From NCBI RefSeq assembly GCF_019334725.1, contig NZ_CP079818.1, forward strand, positions 1,736,001 through 1,800,000: a DNA stretch of 64,000 nt, in the 5' to 3' direction. The notes under the pieces were generated by a model that did no database searches, was not told the DNA's origin, and saw nothing but the letters and a program-made list of their open reading frames with translations. Origin of the DNA: Neisseria perflava (GTDB lineage Bacteria > Pseudomonadota > Gammaproteobacteria > Burkholderiales > Neisseriaceae). A program made the position numbers and the translations under genes. This document shows positions 51,538-60,538 of the stretch, piece by piece. Numbering within the stretch: position 1 is the stretch's first letter; each line of letters opens with the position of its first letter.

Positions 51538-51693
51538 TAAATGCTCTCCTATGCATCCCGACTTGTGTGACAGAATTTTAACACCACGACCACATCATAC
51601 ACGCAAATTCCCTGCCCGACTTGACGTTTGAATGCTGAAACGATACCATCGAAAGGACAAAATTTTATTATATATTTGATAACTCTATTTACT

Positions 51694-53802
51694 ATGGCAA
51701 AACTAAAAACCATCGTTCTGACCGTTTCAAGCCTGTCGGCAGTTTCCGCCACAGCCTACGCGCAAAACGCTACGCCCAACCAAGTCGGCATGGCAATGAT
51801 GCGCCTCAACTCTTCCCTGCTCGACCAAGCCAAAACACAAACCTTCGGCTCTGGTAGCTTGTGGGCATCATTACGTAAAGACTTCCGCATTAACGAAGTC
51901 AACACAGAACTGGTTCGCCGCCATGAAAACAAATTTGCTGCAAACAGTGCATATTTCGACCGCACCATCTCCCGCAGCAAACCTTATATGTACCATATTG
52001 CCAATGAAGTTAAAAAGCGCAATATGCCTGCTGAAATCGCTTTGTTGCCTTTCATTGAAAGCGCATTTTTAACCAAAGCCAAATCACACGTCGGCGCATC
52101 CGGCCTGTGGCAATTTATGCCGGCTACCGGCCGCCACTTCGGCTTGGAAAAAACGCCTTTGTATGACGGTCGTCACGACGTTTACGCCGCTACTGATGCC
52201 GCGCTGAACTATCTGCAATACCTGCACGGTATGTTCGGTGACTGGTCTTTGGCCCTTGCTGCTTACAACTGGGGCGAAGGTAATGTTGGTCGCGCCGTAA
52301 ACCGTGCCCGTGCGCAAGGTTTGGAGCCGACATACGAAAACCTGCGTATGCCGAACGAAACACGCAACTACGTTCCCAAACTTTTGGCCGTCCGCAATAT
52401 CGTTGCCAATCCGCAAACCTTCGGTATGAATATCAGCGAAATCAGCAATCAGCCGTATTTCAAATCTGTCAGCATCGACAAACCTATTGATAACAGCACA
52501 ATTGCTCGTTTTGCAAACATCAGCGAAAGCGAACTGTTGGCACTCAACCCAGGTTTCAATGCTCCAGTATTCATCCCTAAAAACAACCGTCGCCTGTTAT
52601 TGCCGGTTTCTGCGGTTTCCGCATTTGAAAAGAACTACCGCAATGCCAATCCAGATACCCTAATGTCTTGGGATATTTATACTTCTTTGGGCAACAAAAA
52701 GCTTAACGCCATTGCTAACGATACCGGTATGAGCGTAGCCGAACTCAAACGCCTCAATGGCCTGAGCGGTAGCGCCATTTCTGAAGGCCGCAGCATTTTA
52801 GTGGCTAAAAACTCAGCTATCCAAAGCCAAGACATTATTAACTTTATTGACAAAGACAATACGCCGGATACTTACCAATCCAATATGCCGGCCATGTCTC
52901 CGATTATTGCTTCCAACGCAGTAGAACCGGTTAAAGTCGCTCAAACTACCGTGACCAATATTGTTGCACCTGTTGTTCCTCAGTCCACTAAACCGGTTGA
53001 CTTTATTGCACACAGCAAAACTGAAAACGTTACTTCCGTAGCGGTAACAGAAACCAAAGAGCAGCCTCAAGTTGCAAGTATAGAAATGACCGCCCCAGTT
53101 GTAGCCATGGTCCATACTGCTATTGAGCCTGCTACCACAAATGTTGCAGAAGCACCCAAAGCGGCTATCCCTGCCGACTTGACTGCACCGACTGTTGCCG
53201 CAAACGATGTAGCCCCTTCTCCAGCAGTTGAATCTGTTGCTGCTGCGCCGGTTCAAGAAGAGCATGATGACCTGATGGCTTTGGTACAAAGCCGACCTGC
53301 AGAGGAACCTGCAGCGACTGTTGCTGAAGCGACTCCTGAAACCAAACAAGTTCAAACTGTTGTCACCGCTGAAAACGCTCGTACAGAACGTATCGCAGCC
53401 AATACCGCTAAACAACAACAACGCATCAATGCGCGTCTTGCCCGTGTAAATGGCCAACAAAACACACAAACTGCAGCACTTGCAGCAGGTATACACCGCG
53501 TGGAAGATGGCGATACGTTGTTTAACATCTCCAAACGTTACAACTTGAGCGTAGCCGATTTGATTATTGCCAACAACATCAAAGGTAACAATATCAAAAA
53601 AGGCCAAATCCTCCGCGTTACAGCTGCTCCGGCAAAAGTCCGCAGCAACCCGATTCAAAACGTTTCCTACACTGTACGCAAAGGCGATACTTTGAACACC
53701 ATCGCCAACCGTTTCAATGTTGATATTAATGATATCCGCCGTTGGAACCGCAATACACGTACGGTGACCCCTGGTCAACGTTTGAAACTGATTGGTAGCT
53801 AA
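51694..53802 (+). CDS. mltD: Membrane-bound lytic murein transglycosylase D (MltD) with LysM repeats
   Basis: A 702-residue exported enzyme. A signal peptide (residues 1-25, cut near AYA-QN) precedes a transglycosylase SLT domain with catalytic Glu122 (LLPFIESAF) and GASGLWQFMPATGRHF. A degenerate LysM near 330-380, a Pro/Ala/Val/Thr-rich linker and two C-terminal LysM domains (HRVEDGDTLFNISKRYN and SYTVRKGDTLNTIANRFN) follow. No lipobox is seen, so it is not an obvious lipoprotein. It cleaves glycan strands to anhydroMurNAc. The ATG at 51694 gives the signal peptide; an upstream ATG would add 22 residues without support. Confidence 0.94.
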   Translation: MAKLKTIVLTVSSLSAVSATAYAQNATPNQVGMAMMRLNSSLLDQAKTQTFGSGSLWASLRKDFRINEVNTELVRRHENKFAANSAYFDRTISRSKPYMYHIANEVKKRNMPAEIALLPFIESAFLTKAKSHVGASGLWQFMPATGRHFGLEKTPLYDGRHDVYAATDAALNYLQYLHGMFGDWSLALAAYNWGEGNVGRAVNRARAQGLEPTYENLRMPNETRNYVPKLLAVRNIVANPQTFGMNISEISNQPYFKSVSIDKPIDNSTIARFANISESELLALNPGFNAPVFIPKNNRRLLLPVSAVSAFEKNYRNANPDTLMSWDIYTSLGNKKLNAIANDTGMSVAELKRLNGLSGSAISEGRSILVAKNSAIQSQDIINFIDKDNTPDTYQSNMPAMSPIIASNAVEPVKVAQTTVTNIVAPVVPQSTKPVDFIAHSKTENVTSVAVTETKEQPQVASIEMTAPVVAMVHTAIEPATTNVAEAPKAAIPADLTAPTVAANDVAPSPAVESVAAAPVQEEHDDLMALVQSRPAEEPAATVAEATPETKQVQTVVTAENARTERIAANTAKQQQRINARLARVNGQQNTQTAALAAGIHRVEDGDTLFNISKRYNLSVADLIIANNIKGNNIKKGQILRVTAAPAKVRSNPIQNVSYTVRKGDTLNTIANRFNVDINDIRRWNRNTRTVTPGQRLKLIGS

Positions 53803-53819
53803 TACTTGCTTCAAAACAA

Positions 53820-53846
53820 AGGCCGTCTAAAATATTCAGACGGCCT
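53820..53846 (+). terminator. DUS-pair terminator after mltD
   Basis: A one-base-off AGGCCGTCTAAA at 53820-53831 faces a perfect reverse DUS at 53835-53846, followed by a T-run. Confidence 0.8.
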
Positions 53847-53936
53847 TTTTCTTTATGATAAATTATAAATTCAATTTTTGATAACAAAATAGTTATCTCT
53901 TCAAGACATAAACATCCATGCAATAACTTCCACATA

Positions 53937-53964
53937 GAAAAAAGAGTGTGTAAAAACACACTCT
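53937..53964 (-). terminator. Terminator of the ferredoxin-reductase gene
   Basis: In the minus transcript AGAGTGTGT and ACACACTCT pair perfectly with a four-base loop and six T follow; it lies 76 bases after the reductase stop and contains no DUS. In the gap to mltD I see nothing else. Confidence 0.85.
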
Positions 53965-54039
53965 CCTCTTCAAATAGATTGCCGTCAAATTTTACTCTTA
54001 ACAGCTGCATTCAAACATATAAATCCTGTATACACATCA

Positions 54040-55044
54040 CTATGCCGGTGAAAAAGCATCACAGAAGAAGGCATCTTCCGGTAAAGCGCAATTTTGAGTC
54101 AGCAAACTTTGCGCATTCTCCGTCATGGCTGGTGACCCGCAAGCATAAACTTCATATTGGCTCAAATCAGGATAATTTTGTGCTGCAACGTTTTGCACAT
54201 ATCCACTCTCCCCTTTCCATTCAGAATCAGGCTTAGAAAGAACAGGCAAGAATTTCGCATTTTTCAGACGGCCTATTAATGCTTCTGCTTCTTCCAATGC
54301 GTACAAATCCTCCTGCTGACGTGCTCCCCAGTAAAAATGAACCTGACGTTCGCTATTCTGATGAATCAAATCAAGCAAGATGCTGTGGATAGGTGCGTAA
54401 CCTGTACCCGTTGCCAACAAAACAATCGGTCTATCGCTGTCCTTTTGCAAAGTAAACGTACCCAATGGGCCTTTAATGCGGACAATGCCTTTTTCTTTGA
54501 TTTTAGGCTCTGCACCAAAAATCATTTCCGAACATACGCCATTTTCTCGTTTCCGAATATGCAACTCCAAAACGCCTTCTTGGTCAGGTGAATTGGCGAT
54601 TGAATAACTGCGACTAATATTACCCGGAAGCAACAAGTCAATATACTGCCCTGCATAAAATGCAAACGATGGGGCTTTAGGCAAAGCCAATCTCAACAAA
54701 GCAACATCATGTTTGATTTCAATCGTTTCGATACGTACAGGCAAAGTGCGCACTGGCAAAGCATTCGGATTAAACCCCTGCACATTGATTTTCAGGTCGC
54801 TCTTCGCAGTAGTACAGCACAATAGCACTTTGCCCTGCGCTTTTTCTTCTTCGCTGATGGCTTTATCAATATGATCGCCCATTTCAAATTCACCACTCAT
54901 CAACTCGGCCTTACATTGTCCGCAGGCGCCACTTTTACAAGAATGGGGCAGATTTAAATTCTGACGGGTCGCAGCAGCAAGAACGGTTTCATCATCGTTT
55001 GCCGTAAATGTTATTTGATCTGATAAGGTAATAGTATGTGTCAT
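54040..55044 (-). CDS. Ferredoxin-domain NAD(P)H reductase (CDP-6-deoxy-glucoseen reductase-like)
   Basis: A 334-residue two-module electron-transfer protein. The N-terminal 2Fe-2S ferredoxin has the Cys set CKSGACGQC (three Cys near 36-44) plus LLCC near 75; the C-terminal FAD/NAD(P)H module has RSYSIAN and LLATGTGYAPIHSIL. It resembles AscD-type and dioxygenase/monooxygenase reductases and bears the common CDP-6-deoxy-delta-3,4-glucoseen reductase label, but no dideoxysugar genes are near. It is 81 bases downstream of gatB behind a DUS pair, so cotranscription is doubtful. It contains a DUS near 54263. Confidence 0.85.
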   Translation of the reverse strand: MTHTITLSDQITFTANDDETVLAAATRQNLNLPHSCKSGACGQCKAELMSGEFEMGDHIDKAISEEEKAQGKVLLCCTTAKSDLKINVQGFNPNALPVRTLPVRIETIEIKHDVALLRLALPKAPSFAFYAGQYIDLLLPGNISRSYSIANSPDQEGVLELHIRKRENGVCSEMIFGAEPKIKEKGIVRIKGPLGTFTLQKDSDRPIVLLATGTGYAPIHSILLDLIHQNSERQVHFYWGARQQEDLYALEEAEALIGRLKNAKFLPVLSKPDSEWKGESGYVQNVAAQNYPDLSQYEVYACGSPAMTENAQSLLTQNCALPEDAFFCDAFSPA

Positions 55045-55076
55045 GGTATTTAGAATAATTTTAGAATCAAAAATAA

Positions 55077-55115
55077 AGGCCGTCTGAAAAATAAGACCTA
55101 TTTTTCAGACGGCCT
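55077..55115 (-). terminator. DUS-pair terminator of gatB
   Basis: AG-DUS at 55077-55088 and reverse at 55104-55115 with a 15-base loop, between gatB and the reductase gene. Confidence 0.85.
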
Positions 55116-55125
55116 GTCCTATCTA

Positions 55126-56556
55126 TCAAGCTAATTTGGCTTTAATCAACTCTTGAACTTGAGCAGGATTGGCCTTGCCTTTACTTGCTTTCATCACTTG
55201 GCCGACAATCGCATTCAAGGCTTTTTCATTGCCGGAACGGAATTGCTCAATGGCTTTCGCATTATTTGCCAACACTTCATCCACCATCGCTTCAATTGCT
55301 CCAGTGTCGGTAATTTGTTGCAAGCCATGTTTTTCGATGATTTCGGCAATACCTGCTTCAGGCTCGGCCCACATTGCTTCAAAAGCTTTTTTCGCCAATT
55401 TGCTACTTAATGTTCCGTCTGCAACTTTAGCAACCAACTCGGCAAGGCGTGGAGCCGTAATCGGGCTTCCAGCTAATTCCAAACCTTCTTTGTTCAAAGT
55501 AGCAGCAAGCTCGCCGTTCATCCAGTTCGCCGTTAATTTACCTTGGCCGCAGGCTTTGGCTGCTTCTTCAAAATAGGCGGCTTGAGCGCGGCTGGCAGTT
55601 AACAGGCGCGCATCATAGTCAGACACGCCGTAATCGACAACAAAACGCGCCGCCATTTCATGCGGCAACTCTGGCATTTGCTCTTTGGCTTTTTGCAATT
55701 GGCCGTCTGAAATAATGACCGGAAGCAAATCCGGATCTGGGAAATAGCGGTAATCATGTGCATCTTCTTTCAAACGCATCACACGGGTTTCGCCTTTTTC
55801 AGGGTCAAACAGCATGGTTGCCTGCTGTACTTTACCGCCGTCTTCCAAGATTTCAATTTGCGCTTCCACTTCATAATTGATGGCTTGTTCCAAGAAGCGG
55901 AAAGAGTTGAGGTTTTTGATTTCACGGCGTGTACCGAACTCTGCCTGACCTTTCGGACGGACAGATACGTTGGCATCAACGCGGAACGAGCCTTCCGCCA
56001 TATTGCCATCGCAAATATCCAGCCAAGTTACCAAACCGTGTAACGCTTTAGCGTATGCCACGGCTTCGGCTGCGGAACGCATTTCAGGCTCGGAGACAAC
56101 TTCCAATAAAGGCGTACCGGCACGGTTCAAGTCAATACCGGTGGCACCGTTTAAACCCTCGTGCACGGATTTACCCGCATCTTCTTCCATGTGCGCACGG
56201 GTAACATTGATGGTTTTAACCTCATCGCCCACTACGATTTCCAGTTTGCCGTGTTCTACAATCGGCAAATTCAACTGGCTGATTTGATAGCCTTTTGGCA
56301 AATCAGGATAAAAATAGTTTTTACGGTCGAACACGTTTTTCTGATTGATTTTCGCATCCAAAGCCAAACCGAGTTTGATGGCTTTTTCGACGACTTCGCG
56401 GTTCATTACCGGCAATACGCCCGGCAACGCACACTCAACCACGCTGGCGTGGGCATTAGGCTCGGCACCGAATGCAGTGGATGCGCCGCTGAAGATTTTG
56501 GATTGGGTGTTGAGTTGGACGTGGATTTCCAGTCCGATTACGGTTTCCCAAGTCAT
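55126..56556 (-). CDS. gatB: Aspartyl/glutamyl-tRNA(Asn/Gln) amidotransferase subunit B
   Basis: A 476-residue GatB. The N-terminal VIGLEIHVQLNTQSKIFSG, the DLPKGYQISQ motif and the C-terminal YqeY-like tail (AIVGQVMKASKGKANPAQV) are visible. It transfers ammonia made by GatA to misacylated Glu-tRNA(Gln) or Asp-tRNA(Asn). It is the last gene of the gat run; a TRIC-channel gene lies between it and gatA. A DUS core is in the coding region near 55686. Confidence 0.97.
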   Translation of the reverse strand: MTWETVIGLEIHVQLNTQSKIFSGASTAFGAEPNAHASVVECALPGVLPVMNREVVEKAIKLGLALDAKINQKNVFDRKNYFYPDLPKGYQISQLNLPIVEHGKLEIVVGDEVKTINVTRAHMEEDAGKSVHEGLNGATGIDLNRAGTPLLEVVSEPEMRSAAEAVAYAKALHGLVTWLDICDGNMAEGSFRVDANVSVRPKGQAEFGTRREIKNLNSFRFLEQAINYEVEAQIEILEDGGKVQQATMLFDPEKGETRVMRLKEDAHDYRYFPDPDLLPVIISDGQLQKAKEQMPELPHEMAARFVVDYGVSDYDARLLTASRAQAAYFEEAAKACGQGKLTANWMNGELAATLNKEGLELAGSPITAPRLAELVAKVADGTLSSKLAKKAFEAMWAEPEAGIAEIIEKHGLQQITDTGAIEAMVDEVLANNAKAIEQFRSGNEKALNAIVGQVMKASKGKANPAQVQELIKAKLA

Positions 56557-56607
56557 AAGGGTCTTTCTGTCGAAAAAAAGTTAATCGGTTAAATGAGTGA
56601 TTCGTTT

Positions 56608-56647
56608 TTCAGACGGCCTGAATAAAAAACATAATAGGCCGTCTGAT
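56608..56647 (-). terminator. DUS pair between the TRIC gene and gatB
   Basis: A reverse AG-DUS (56608-56619) faces an AGGCCGTCTGAT copy, one base off, at 56636-56647. Confidence 0.6.
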
Positions 56648-56656
56648 AAGATAAGT

Positions 56657-57277
56657 TTATTTCCTGCGGCGTTGGAAACCGGGCAGTTGCCAATGGAAAC
56701 GGTATGCAGTCAGGCGAAACAACAATCCGCCGGCAAAGAGCAGGTTTAACGTAAAAATATTAATCCAGCCCAAATGCCCGAACAGATAAATCAGCCCGCC
56801 AATCAAAATGGCTACACTGCCGTAAAGGTCGGTGCGCAAAATCATCGGCACATCATTGACCAAAATATCGCGCGCAATACCGCCACCAACGGCAGTCACA
56901 AAAGCCAAAGAAATAACGCCGAACAAATTGAGCTGCAAGGTCATACCGATTTGTGCGCCGGTAATGCTGAACGCTGCCAAACCGATGGCATCGGCAATAA
57001 TAAAAGCAGCAGCCAAATAGGTGCTGCGATAACGTTGCACCCTTATCAACCATGCGATGGCAAGCGTGGCAAATACAACTATCAGCGCATCGGTTTGCAA
57101 AAACACTTGCGGAATCCGGCCGACCAAGCCATCGCGTATCATGCCGCCGCCGACAGCCGTCAGTAACGCAGTAATGACGACACCGAGTACATCCAACCGC
57201 TTGTTGTAGCCGACCAAATAGCCGGAAATGGCAAACGCGGCTGTCCCAATGATTTGAATGAAGTCGGTGGCTGTCAT
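56657..57277 (-). CDS. Trimeric intracellular cation channel family protein (UPF0126)
   Basis: A 206-residue membrane protein built of two tandem repeats, each about 90 residues with three helices; the repeat hallmark TAVGGGMIRDGLVGRIP recurs as TAVGGGIARDILVNDVP. This is the UPF0126/YicG type related to eukaryotic TRIC channels, which conduct K+ or similar cations. It sits inside the gat run (gatC-gatA-this-gatB), an unlinked function in an otherwise standard operon. The ATG opens directly before the first helix. Confidence 0.92.
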   Translation of the reverse strand: MTATDFIQIIGTAAFAISGYLVGYNKRLDVLGVVITALLTAVGGGMIRDGLVGRIPQVFLQTDALIVVFATLAIAWLIRVQRYRSTYLAAAFIIADAIGLAAFSITGAQIGMTLQLNLFGVISLAFVTAVGGGIARDILVNDVPMILRTDLYGSVAILIGGLIYLFGHLGWINIFTLNLLFAGGLLFRLTAYRFHWQLPGFQRRRK

Positions 57278-57339
57278 GTTTTTAAATATCTACAATATGC
57301 AGCACCTCAATACATTCAGGCGCTTTTATATGGTTTATT

Positions 57340-57351
57340 TTCAGACGGCCT
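57340..57351. repeat. Single DUS between gatA and the TRIC gene
   Basis: One reverse AG-DUS in the 97-base gap; no partner arm was found, so gatA has no DUS hairpin after it. Confidence 0.85.
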
Positions 57352-57374
57352 TGAATCATCAAGGCCCTAAAACA

Positions 57375-58823
57375 TTATTCCGGCGCTTTAGTGTGCCAAT
57401 CGCTGTTCAGCTGAACTTGATGTGCGGCACCCAAAATTTTAGCCTCGGAGAAATAGTTGCCGATAAATTGCACACCAATCGGCAGGCCGTTTGCGCTGAA
57501 ACCGGCAGGCAGAGTCAGTGCAGGCAAACCGGCAAGGTTCACGGCGATGGTGTAAATATCGGATAAGTACATTTGCACAGGGTCGTGAATGTCGCTGCCG
57601 AGTTTTGGCGCGGCAGTCGGCGCAGTCGGCGCCAAAATGAAATCACATTGACCAAAGGCCGTCTGAAAATCATTGGCAACCAGACGGCGCAGTTTTTGCG
57701 CTTTCAAATAGTACGCATCGTAGTAACCATGGCTCAATACATAAGTACCGATCATGATACGGCGTTTGACCTCGCTGCCAAAACCTTCGGCACGGGTGTT
57801 GCTGTACATTTCTTCCAAATCGCCAAATTGCACCGCACGGTGGCCATAACGTACGCCATCAAAACGGGACAAGTTGGTACTTGCTTCAGCAGAGGCAAGA
57901 ACGTAATAAGCAGGAATCGACAATGATGTTTGCGGCAGGGAAACTTCAACAGTCTCCGCTCCTTGTACTTTGAGCAAATCAATAACGCTTTGCAAGGCCG
58001 TCTGAACATCGGCATCTGCGCCTTCGCCAAAATATTCTTTAGGCAAACCGATTTTCAAACCTTTGAGCGGCTTGTCCAAATCACGGGTGTAGTCTTCTTT
58101 GTCGCGCTCCAAACTGGTGGAATCGCGCTCGTCAAAGCTGGCCATAGCGTTCAACAAAATCGCGCAGTCTTCGGCTGTTTGCGCCATAGGGCCGGCTTGG
58201 TCGAAGCTGGAAGCATAGGCAACCATACCGAAACGTGAAACCGTACCGTAAGTCGGCTTGATGCCGGTAATACCGCAATGCGATGCAGGCTGACGGATAG
58301 AACCGCCGGTATCCGAACCCAACGCAACCGGTGCCAAACGCGCCGCAATCACGGCAGCCGAACCGCCTGACGAACCGCCGGGAACATGTTCAAGATTCCA
58401 TGGGTTTTTGGTTGCGCCGTAGAACGAAGTCTCATTGGTCGAACCCATGGCAAATTCGTCCATATTGGTACGGCCAAGAGTAACCATGCCGGCATCCAAC
58501 AGGTTTTGCACCACAGTAGCAGTATAAGGAGAAACGAAGTTATCCAACATTTTGGAGCTGCATGCACTGCGCCAACCTGTTTGGCAGAAAATATCTTTGT
58601 AAGCAACCGGCACACCGGTCAAAGCTGTTGCATTACCGGCCGCGATACGCGCATCGGCTGCTTTAGCTTCAGCAAGGGTCTTATCTTGATCGATGGTAAC
58701 GTAGCCGTTGATGGTAGGGTTTTTCGCAGCAATAGCGGCCAAATATTCGGTCGCCAATTCGACTGCGGAAATTTGTTTGGATTGCAGCAGGCTGCTGGCT
58801 TGTTTGAGCGTGTAAGCGGTCAT
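57375..58823 (-). CDS. gatA: Aspartyl/glutamyl-tRNA(Asn/Gln) amidotransferase subunit A
   Basis: A 482-residue amidase-signature enzyme. The Ser-cisSer-Lys triad region is visible: Lys in PVAYKDIFC, and the glycine- and serine-rich GGSSGGSAAV and GSDTGGSIRQPASHCG. It frees ammonia from glutamine for GatB. gatC precedes it (150 bases), with DUS in the gap. Two DUS lie in the coding sequence (near 57657 and 57996). Confidence 0.97.
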   Translation of the reverse strand: MTAYTLKQASSLLQSKQISAVELATEYLAAIAAKNPTINGYVTIDQDKTLAEAKAADARIAAGNATALTGVPVAYKDIFCQTGWRSACSSKMLDNFVSPYTATVVQNLLDAGMVTLGRTNMDEFAMGSTNETSFYGATKNPWNLEHVPGGSSGGSAAVIAARLAPVALGSDTGGSIRQPASHCGITGIKPTYGTVSRFGMVAYASSFDQAGPMAQTAEDCAILLNAMASFDERDSTSLERDKEDYTRDLDKPLKGLKIGLPKEYFGEGADADVQTALQSVIDLLKVQGAETVEVSLPQTSLSIPAYYVLASAEASTNLSRFDGVRYGHRAVQFGDLEEMYSNTRAEGFGSEVKRRIMIGTYVLSHGYYDAYYLKAQKLRRLVANDFQTAFGQCDFILAPTAPTAAPKLGSDIHDPVQMYLSDIYTIAVNLAGLPALTLPAGFSANGLPIGVQFIGNYFSEAKILGAAHQVQLNSDWHTKAPE

Positions 58824-58897
58824 TGTGCCGTACTTTCTATAAAACAGTTTTTGCTTTCAAAACAGATATTGAAAACATCCGTTTAAATCAATAAATC

Positions 58898-58932
58898 GGG
58901 CCGTCTGAACAAAAAATCCTTTCAGACGGCCT
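58898..58932 (-). terminator. DUS-pair hairpin after gatC
   Basis: GGGCCGTCTGAA (one base off) at 58898-58909 faces a reverse AG-DUS at 58921-58932. A further degenerate copy follows near 58959. It separates gatC from gatA. Confidence 0.75.
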
Positions 58933-58973
58933 TGCAATAGGGGCTTGCCGATAAGCAAAGGCCGTATGAAACC

Positions 58974-59264
58974 TTATTCTTCAATTACTTGAGGAACAAT
59001 ATACAGGCGGTTGCGCACTTCGGGGGCAACAGCCTGATATTCGGCAGCATGATCGGTTTCAGTCACTTTATCTTCGCGCAGGCGTAAAGCGGCTTCGTGC
59101 GGATGCGCCATGGGTTCGATACCGTCGGTATTGACGCTTTGCATGTTTTCAACCATGGCGAAAATATCGTTCAACTCGGCAAGCGTTTTGTTTTTTTCTT
59201 CGTCCGTTAAAGTGAGGCGCGAGAGTTTTGCGATTTTTTCCACATCATTTAAGCTTAAAGCCAT
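58974..59264 (-). CDS. gatC: Aspartyl/glutamyl-tRNA(Asn/Gln) amidotransferase subunit C
   Basis: A 96-residue GatC. The N-terminal helix LNDVEKIAKLSRLTL and the C-terminal AVAPEVRNRLYIVPQVIEE strand-like tail are characteristic. It tethers GatA and GatB. It is the first gene of the gat run. The ATG lies downstream of AAGGA. Confidence 0.95.
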   Translation of the reverse strand: MALSLNDVEKIAKLSRLTLTDEEKNKTLAELNDIFAMVENMQSVNTDGIEPMAHPHEAALRLREDKVTETDHAAEYQAVAPEVRNRLYIVPQVIEE

Positions 59265-59378
59265 AAAAAATCCTTGTCTGATAGCAATGCCTCTTGGGTT
59301 TGGGGTATCATTGCATTTCGTCTTCTATGAAGCGAAGAATTATAACCGAAAACCAAACAGGTTGGCATGGTGTTTTGA

Positions 59379-59390
59379 TTCAGACGGCCT
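59379..59390. repeat. Single DUS in the gatC-mreB divergent spacer
   Basis: One reverse AG-DUS in the 225-base spacer. No confident promoter motif was found for gatC or mreB there. Confidence 0.85.
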
Positions 59391-59489
59391 TTTAAGGGCG
59401 CATTTATCCGTCTAAAACCGTGTACCTGTTTTTCTTATTTTAAATACTGCTTAAAGCATCCGGACTGGGCCGGAATTTCAGGAATCCTA

Positions 59490-60527
59490 ATGTTTCGTCT
59501 TTTATCTCGTTTCCTCTCCAATGATATTGCCATCGATTTGGGCACGGCCAACACGCTGATTTTTGTACGCGGCAAAGGGATTGTTTTGGATGAGCCGTCC
59601 ATGGTTGCGATTCAATCCGGCGCAGGCAATAAAAGTAAAATTATGGCAGTGGGCACGGAAGCCAAAAAGATGCAGGGTCGTGCGCCGCGCAATATCGAAA
59701 TTGTCCGCCCGATGAGGGACGGTGTGATTGCAGACTTTGTGATCACCGAGCGTATGCTGGGGATGTTGATTAAAAAAGCCACCGAAGGACGGTCTTTGGT
59801 TCCGCCTCGCGTGGTTATCTGTGTTCCTGGCGGCTCTACCCAAGTGGAACGTAAAGCAATTTTGGATTCGGCGTTTGCCGCCGGCGCGGCAAGCGTGCAT
59901 TTGATTGAAGAACCGATGGCCGCCGCTTTGGGCGCGGGCTTGCCGATTGAAGATGCGGCAGGTTCGATGATTGTCGATATTGGCGGCGGTACGACTGAAA
60001 TCGGTATTCTTTCACTGGGCGGCATGGCCTATTCTGCTTCTGTCCGCGCAGCCGGCGATGAATTCGATAAAAGTATCATCCATTACCTGCGCCGCCATCG
60101 CGGTGTCTTGATTGGCGAAGCTACAGCCGAAGAATTGAAGAAACAAATCGGCTCTGCCTCGGGCTTTGAAACCGAAACAGCCATGCGCATTAAAGGCCGC
60201 GATCTGGCCGAAGGTACGCCTAAATCCTTGGCAGTTACTTCAGATGAAATCCGTGAAGCATTGAGTGAAACGGTAAATCAAATCATCCGTGCCGTTCGTC
60301 TAGCTTTGGAACAGGCTCCGCCTGAATTGGCCGGCGACATCGCCGACCGCGGTATTATGCTGACCGGCGGCGGTGCGCTTCTGCACGGTATCGATACTGT
60401 CTTGGCCGACGCAACCGGCCTGCCCGTCGGTATTGCCGACCAACCTCTGAACTGCGTTGCCTATGGTGCCGGTAAGGCTTTGGACTATATCGGCAAATGG
60501 GATACCGTATTCACGGAAAACCCATAA
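59490..60527 (+). CDS. mreB: Rod-shape-determining actin-like protein MreB
   Basis: A 345-residue actin-fold ATPase. Phosphate 1 is IDLGTANTLIFVRGKG, phosphate 2 DIGGGTTEIGILSLGG, and the adenosine motif TGGGALLHG lies near 290. It forms membrane-bound filaments that direct PBP2/RodA wall synthesis. AGGAA stands six bases before the ATG. mreC follows within about ten bases; mreB-mreC-mreD-mrdA-rodA form one operon. Intact mreBCD implies a rod-capable cell, since coccoid Neisseria species lack mreB; the host is thus probably a rod-shaped or ancestral-type neisserial species. Confidence 0.94.
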   Translation: MFRLLSRFLSNDIAIDLGTANTLIFVRGKGIVLDEPSMVAIQSGAGNKSKIMAVGTEAKKMQGRAPRNIEIVRPMRDGVIADFVITERMLGMLIKKATEGRSLVPPRVVICVPGGSTQVERKAILDSAFAAGAASVHLIEEPMAAALGAGLPIEDAAGSMIVDIGGGTTEIGILSLGGMAYSASVRAAGDEFDKSIIHYLRRHRGVLIGEATAEELKKQIGSASGFETETAMRIKGRDLAEGTPKSLAVTSDEIREALSETVNQIIRAVRLALEQAPPELAGDIADRGIMLTGGGALLHGIDTVLADATGLPVGIADQPLNCVAYGAGKALDYIGKWDTVFTENP

Positions 60528-60538
60528 GGTAGATGGTT

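Noticed and set aside
53726..54010. Minus-strand 94-codon frame between mltD and the reductase gene
   Set aside because: It runs over the end of mltD and both terminators, with no ribosome site or known motif.
4988..59390. Regularly spaced short repeats as a CRISPR array
   Set aside because: The repeats are DUS scattered over the whole window in both orientations, with no constant spacer length and no cas genes.
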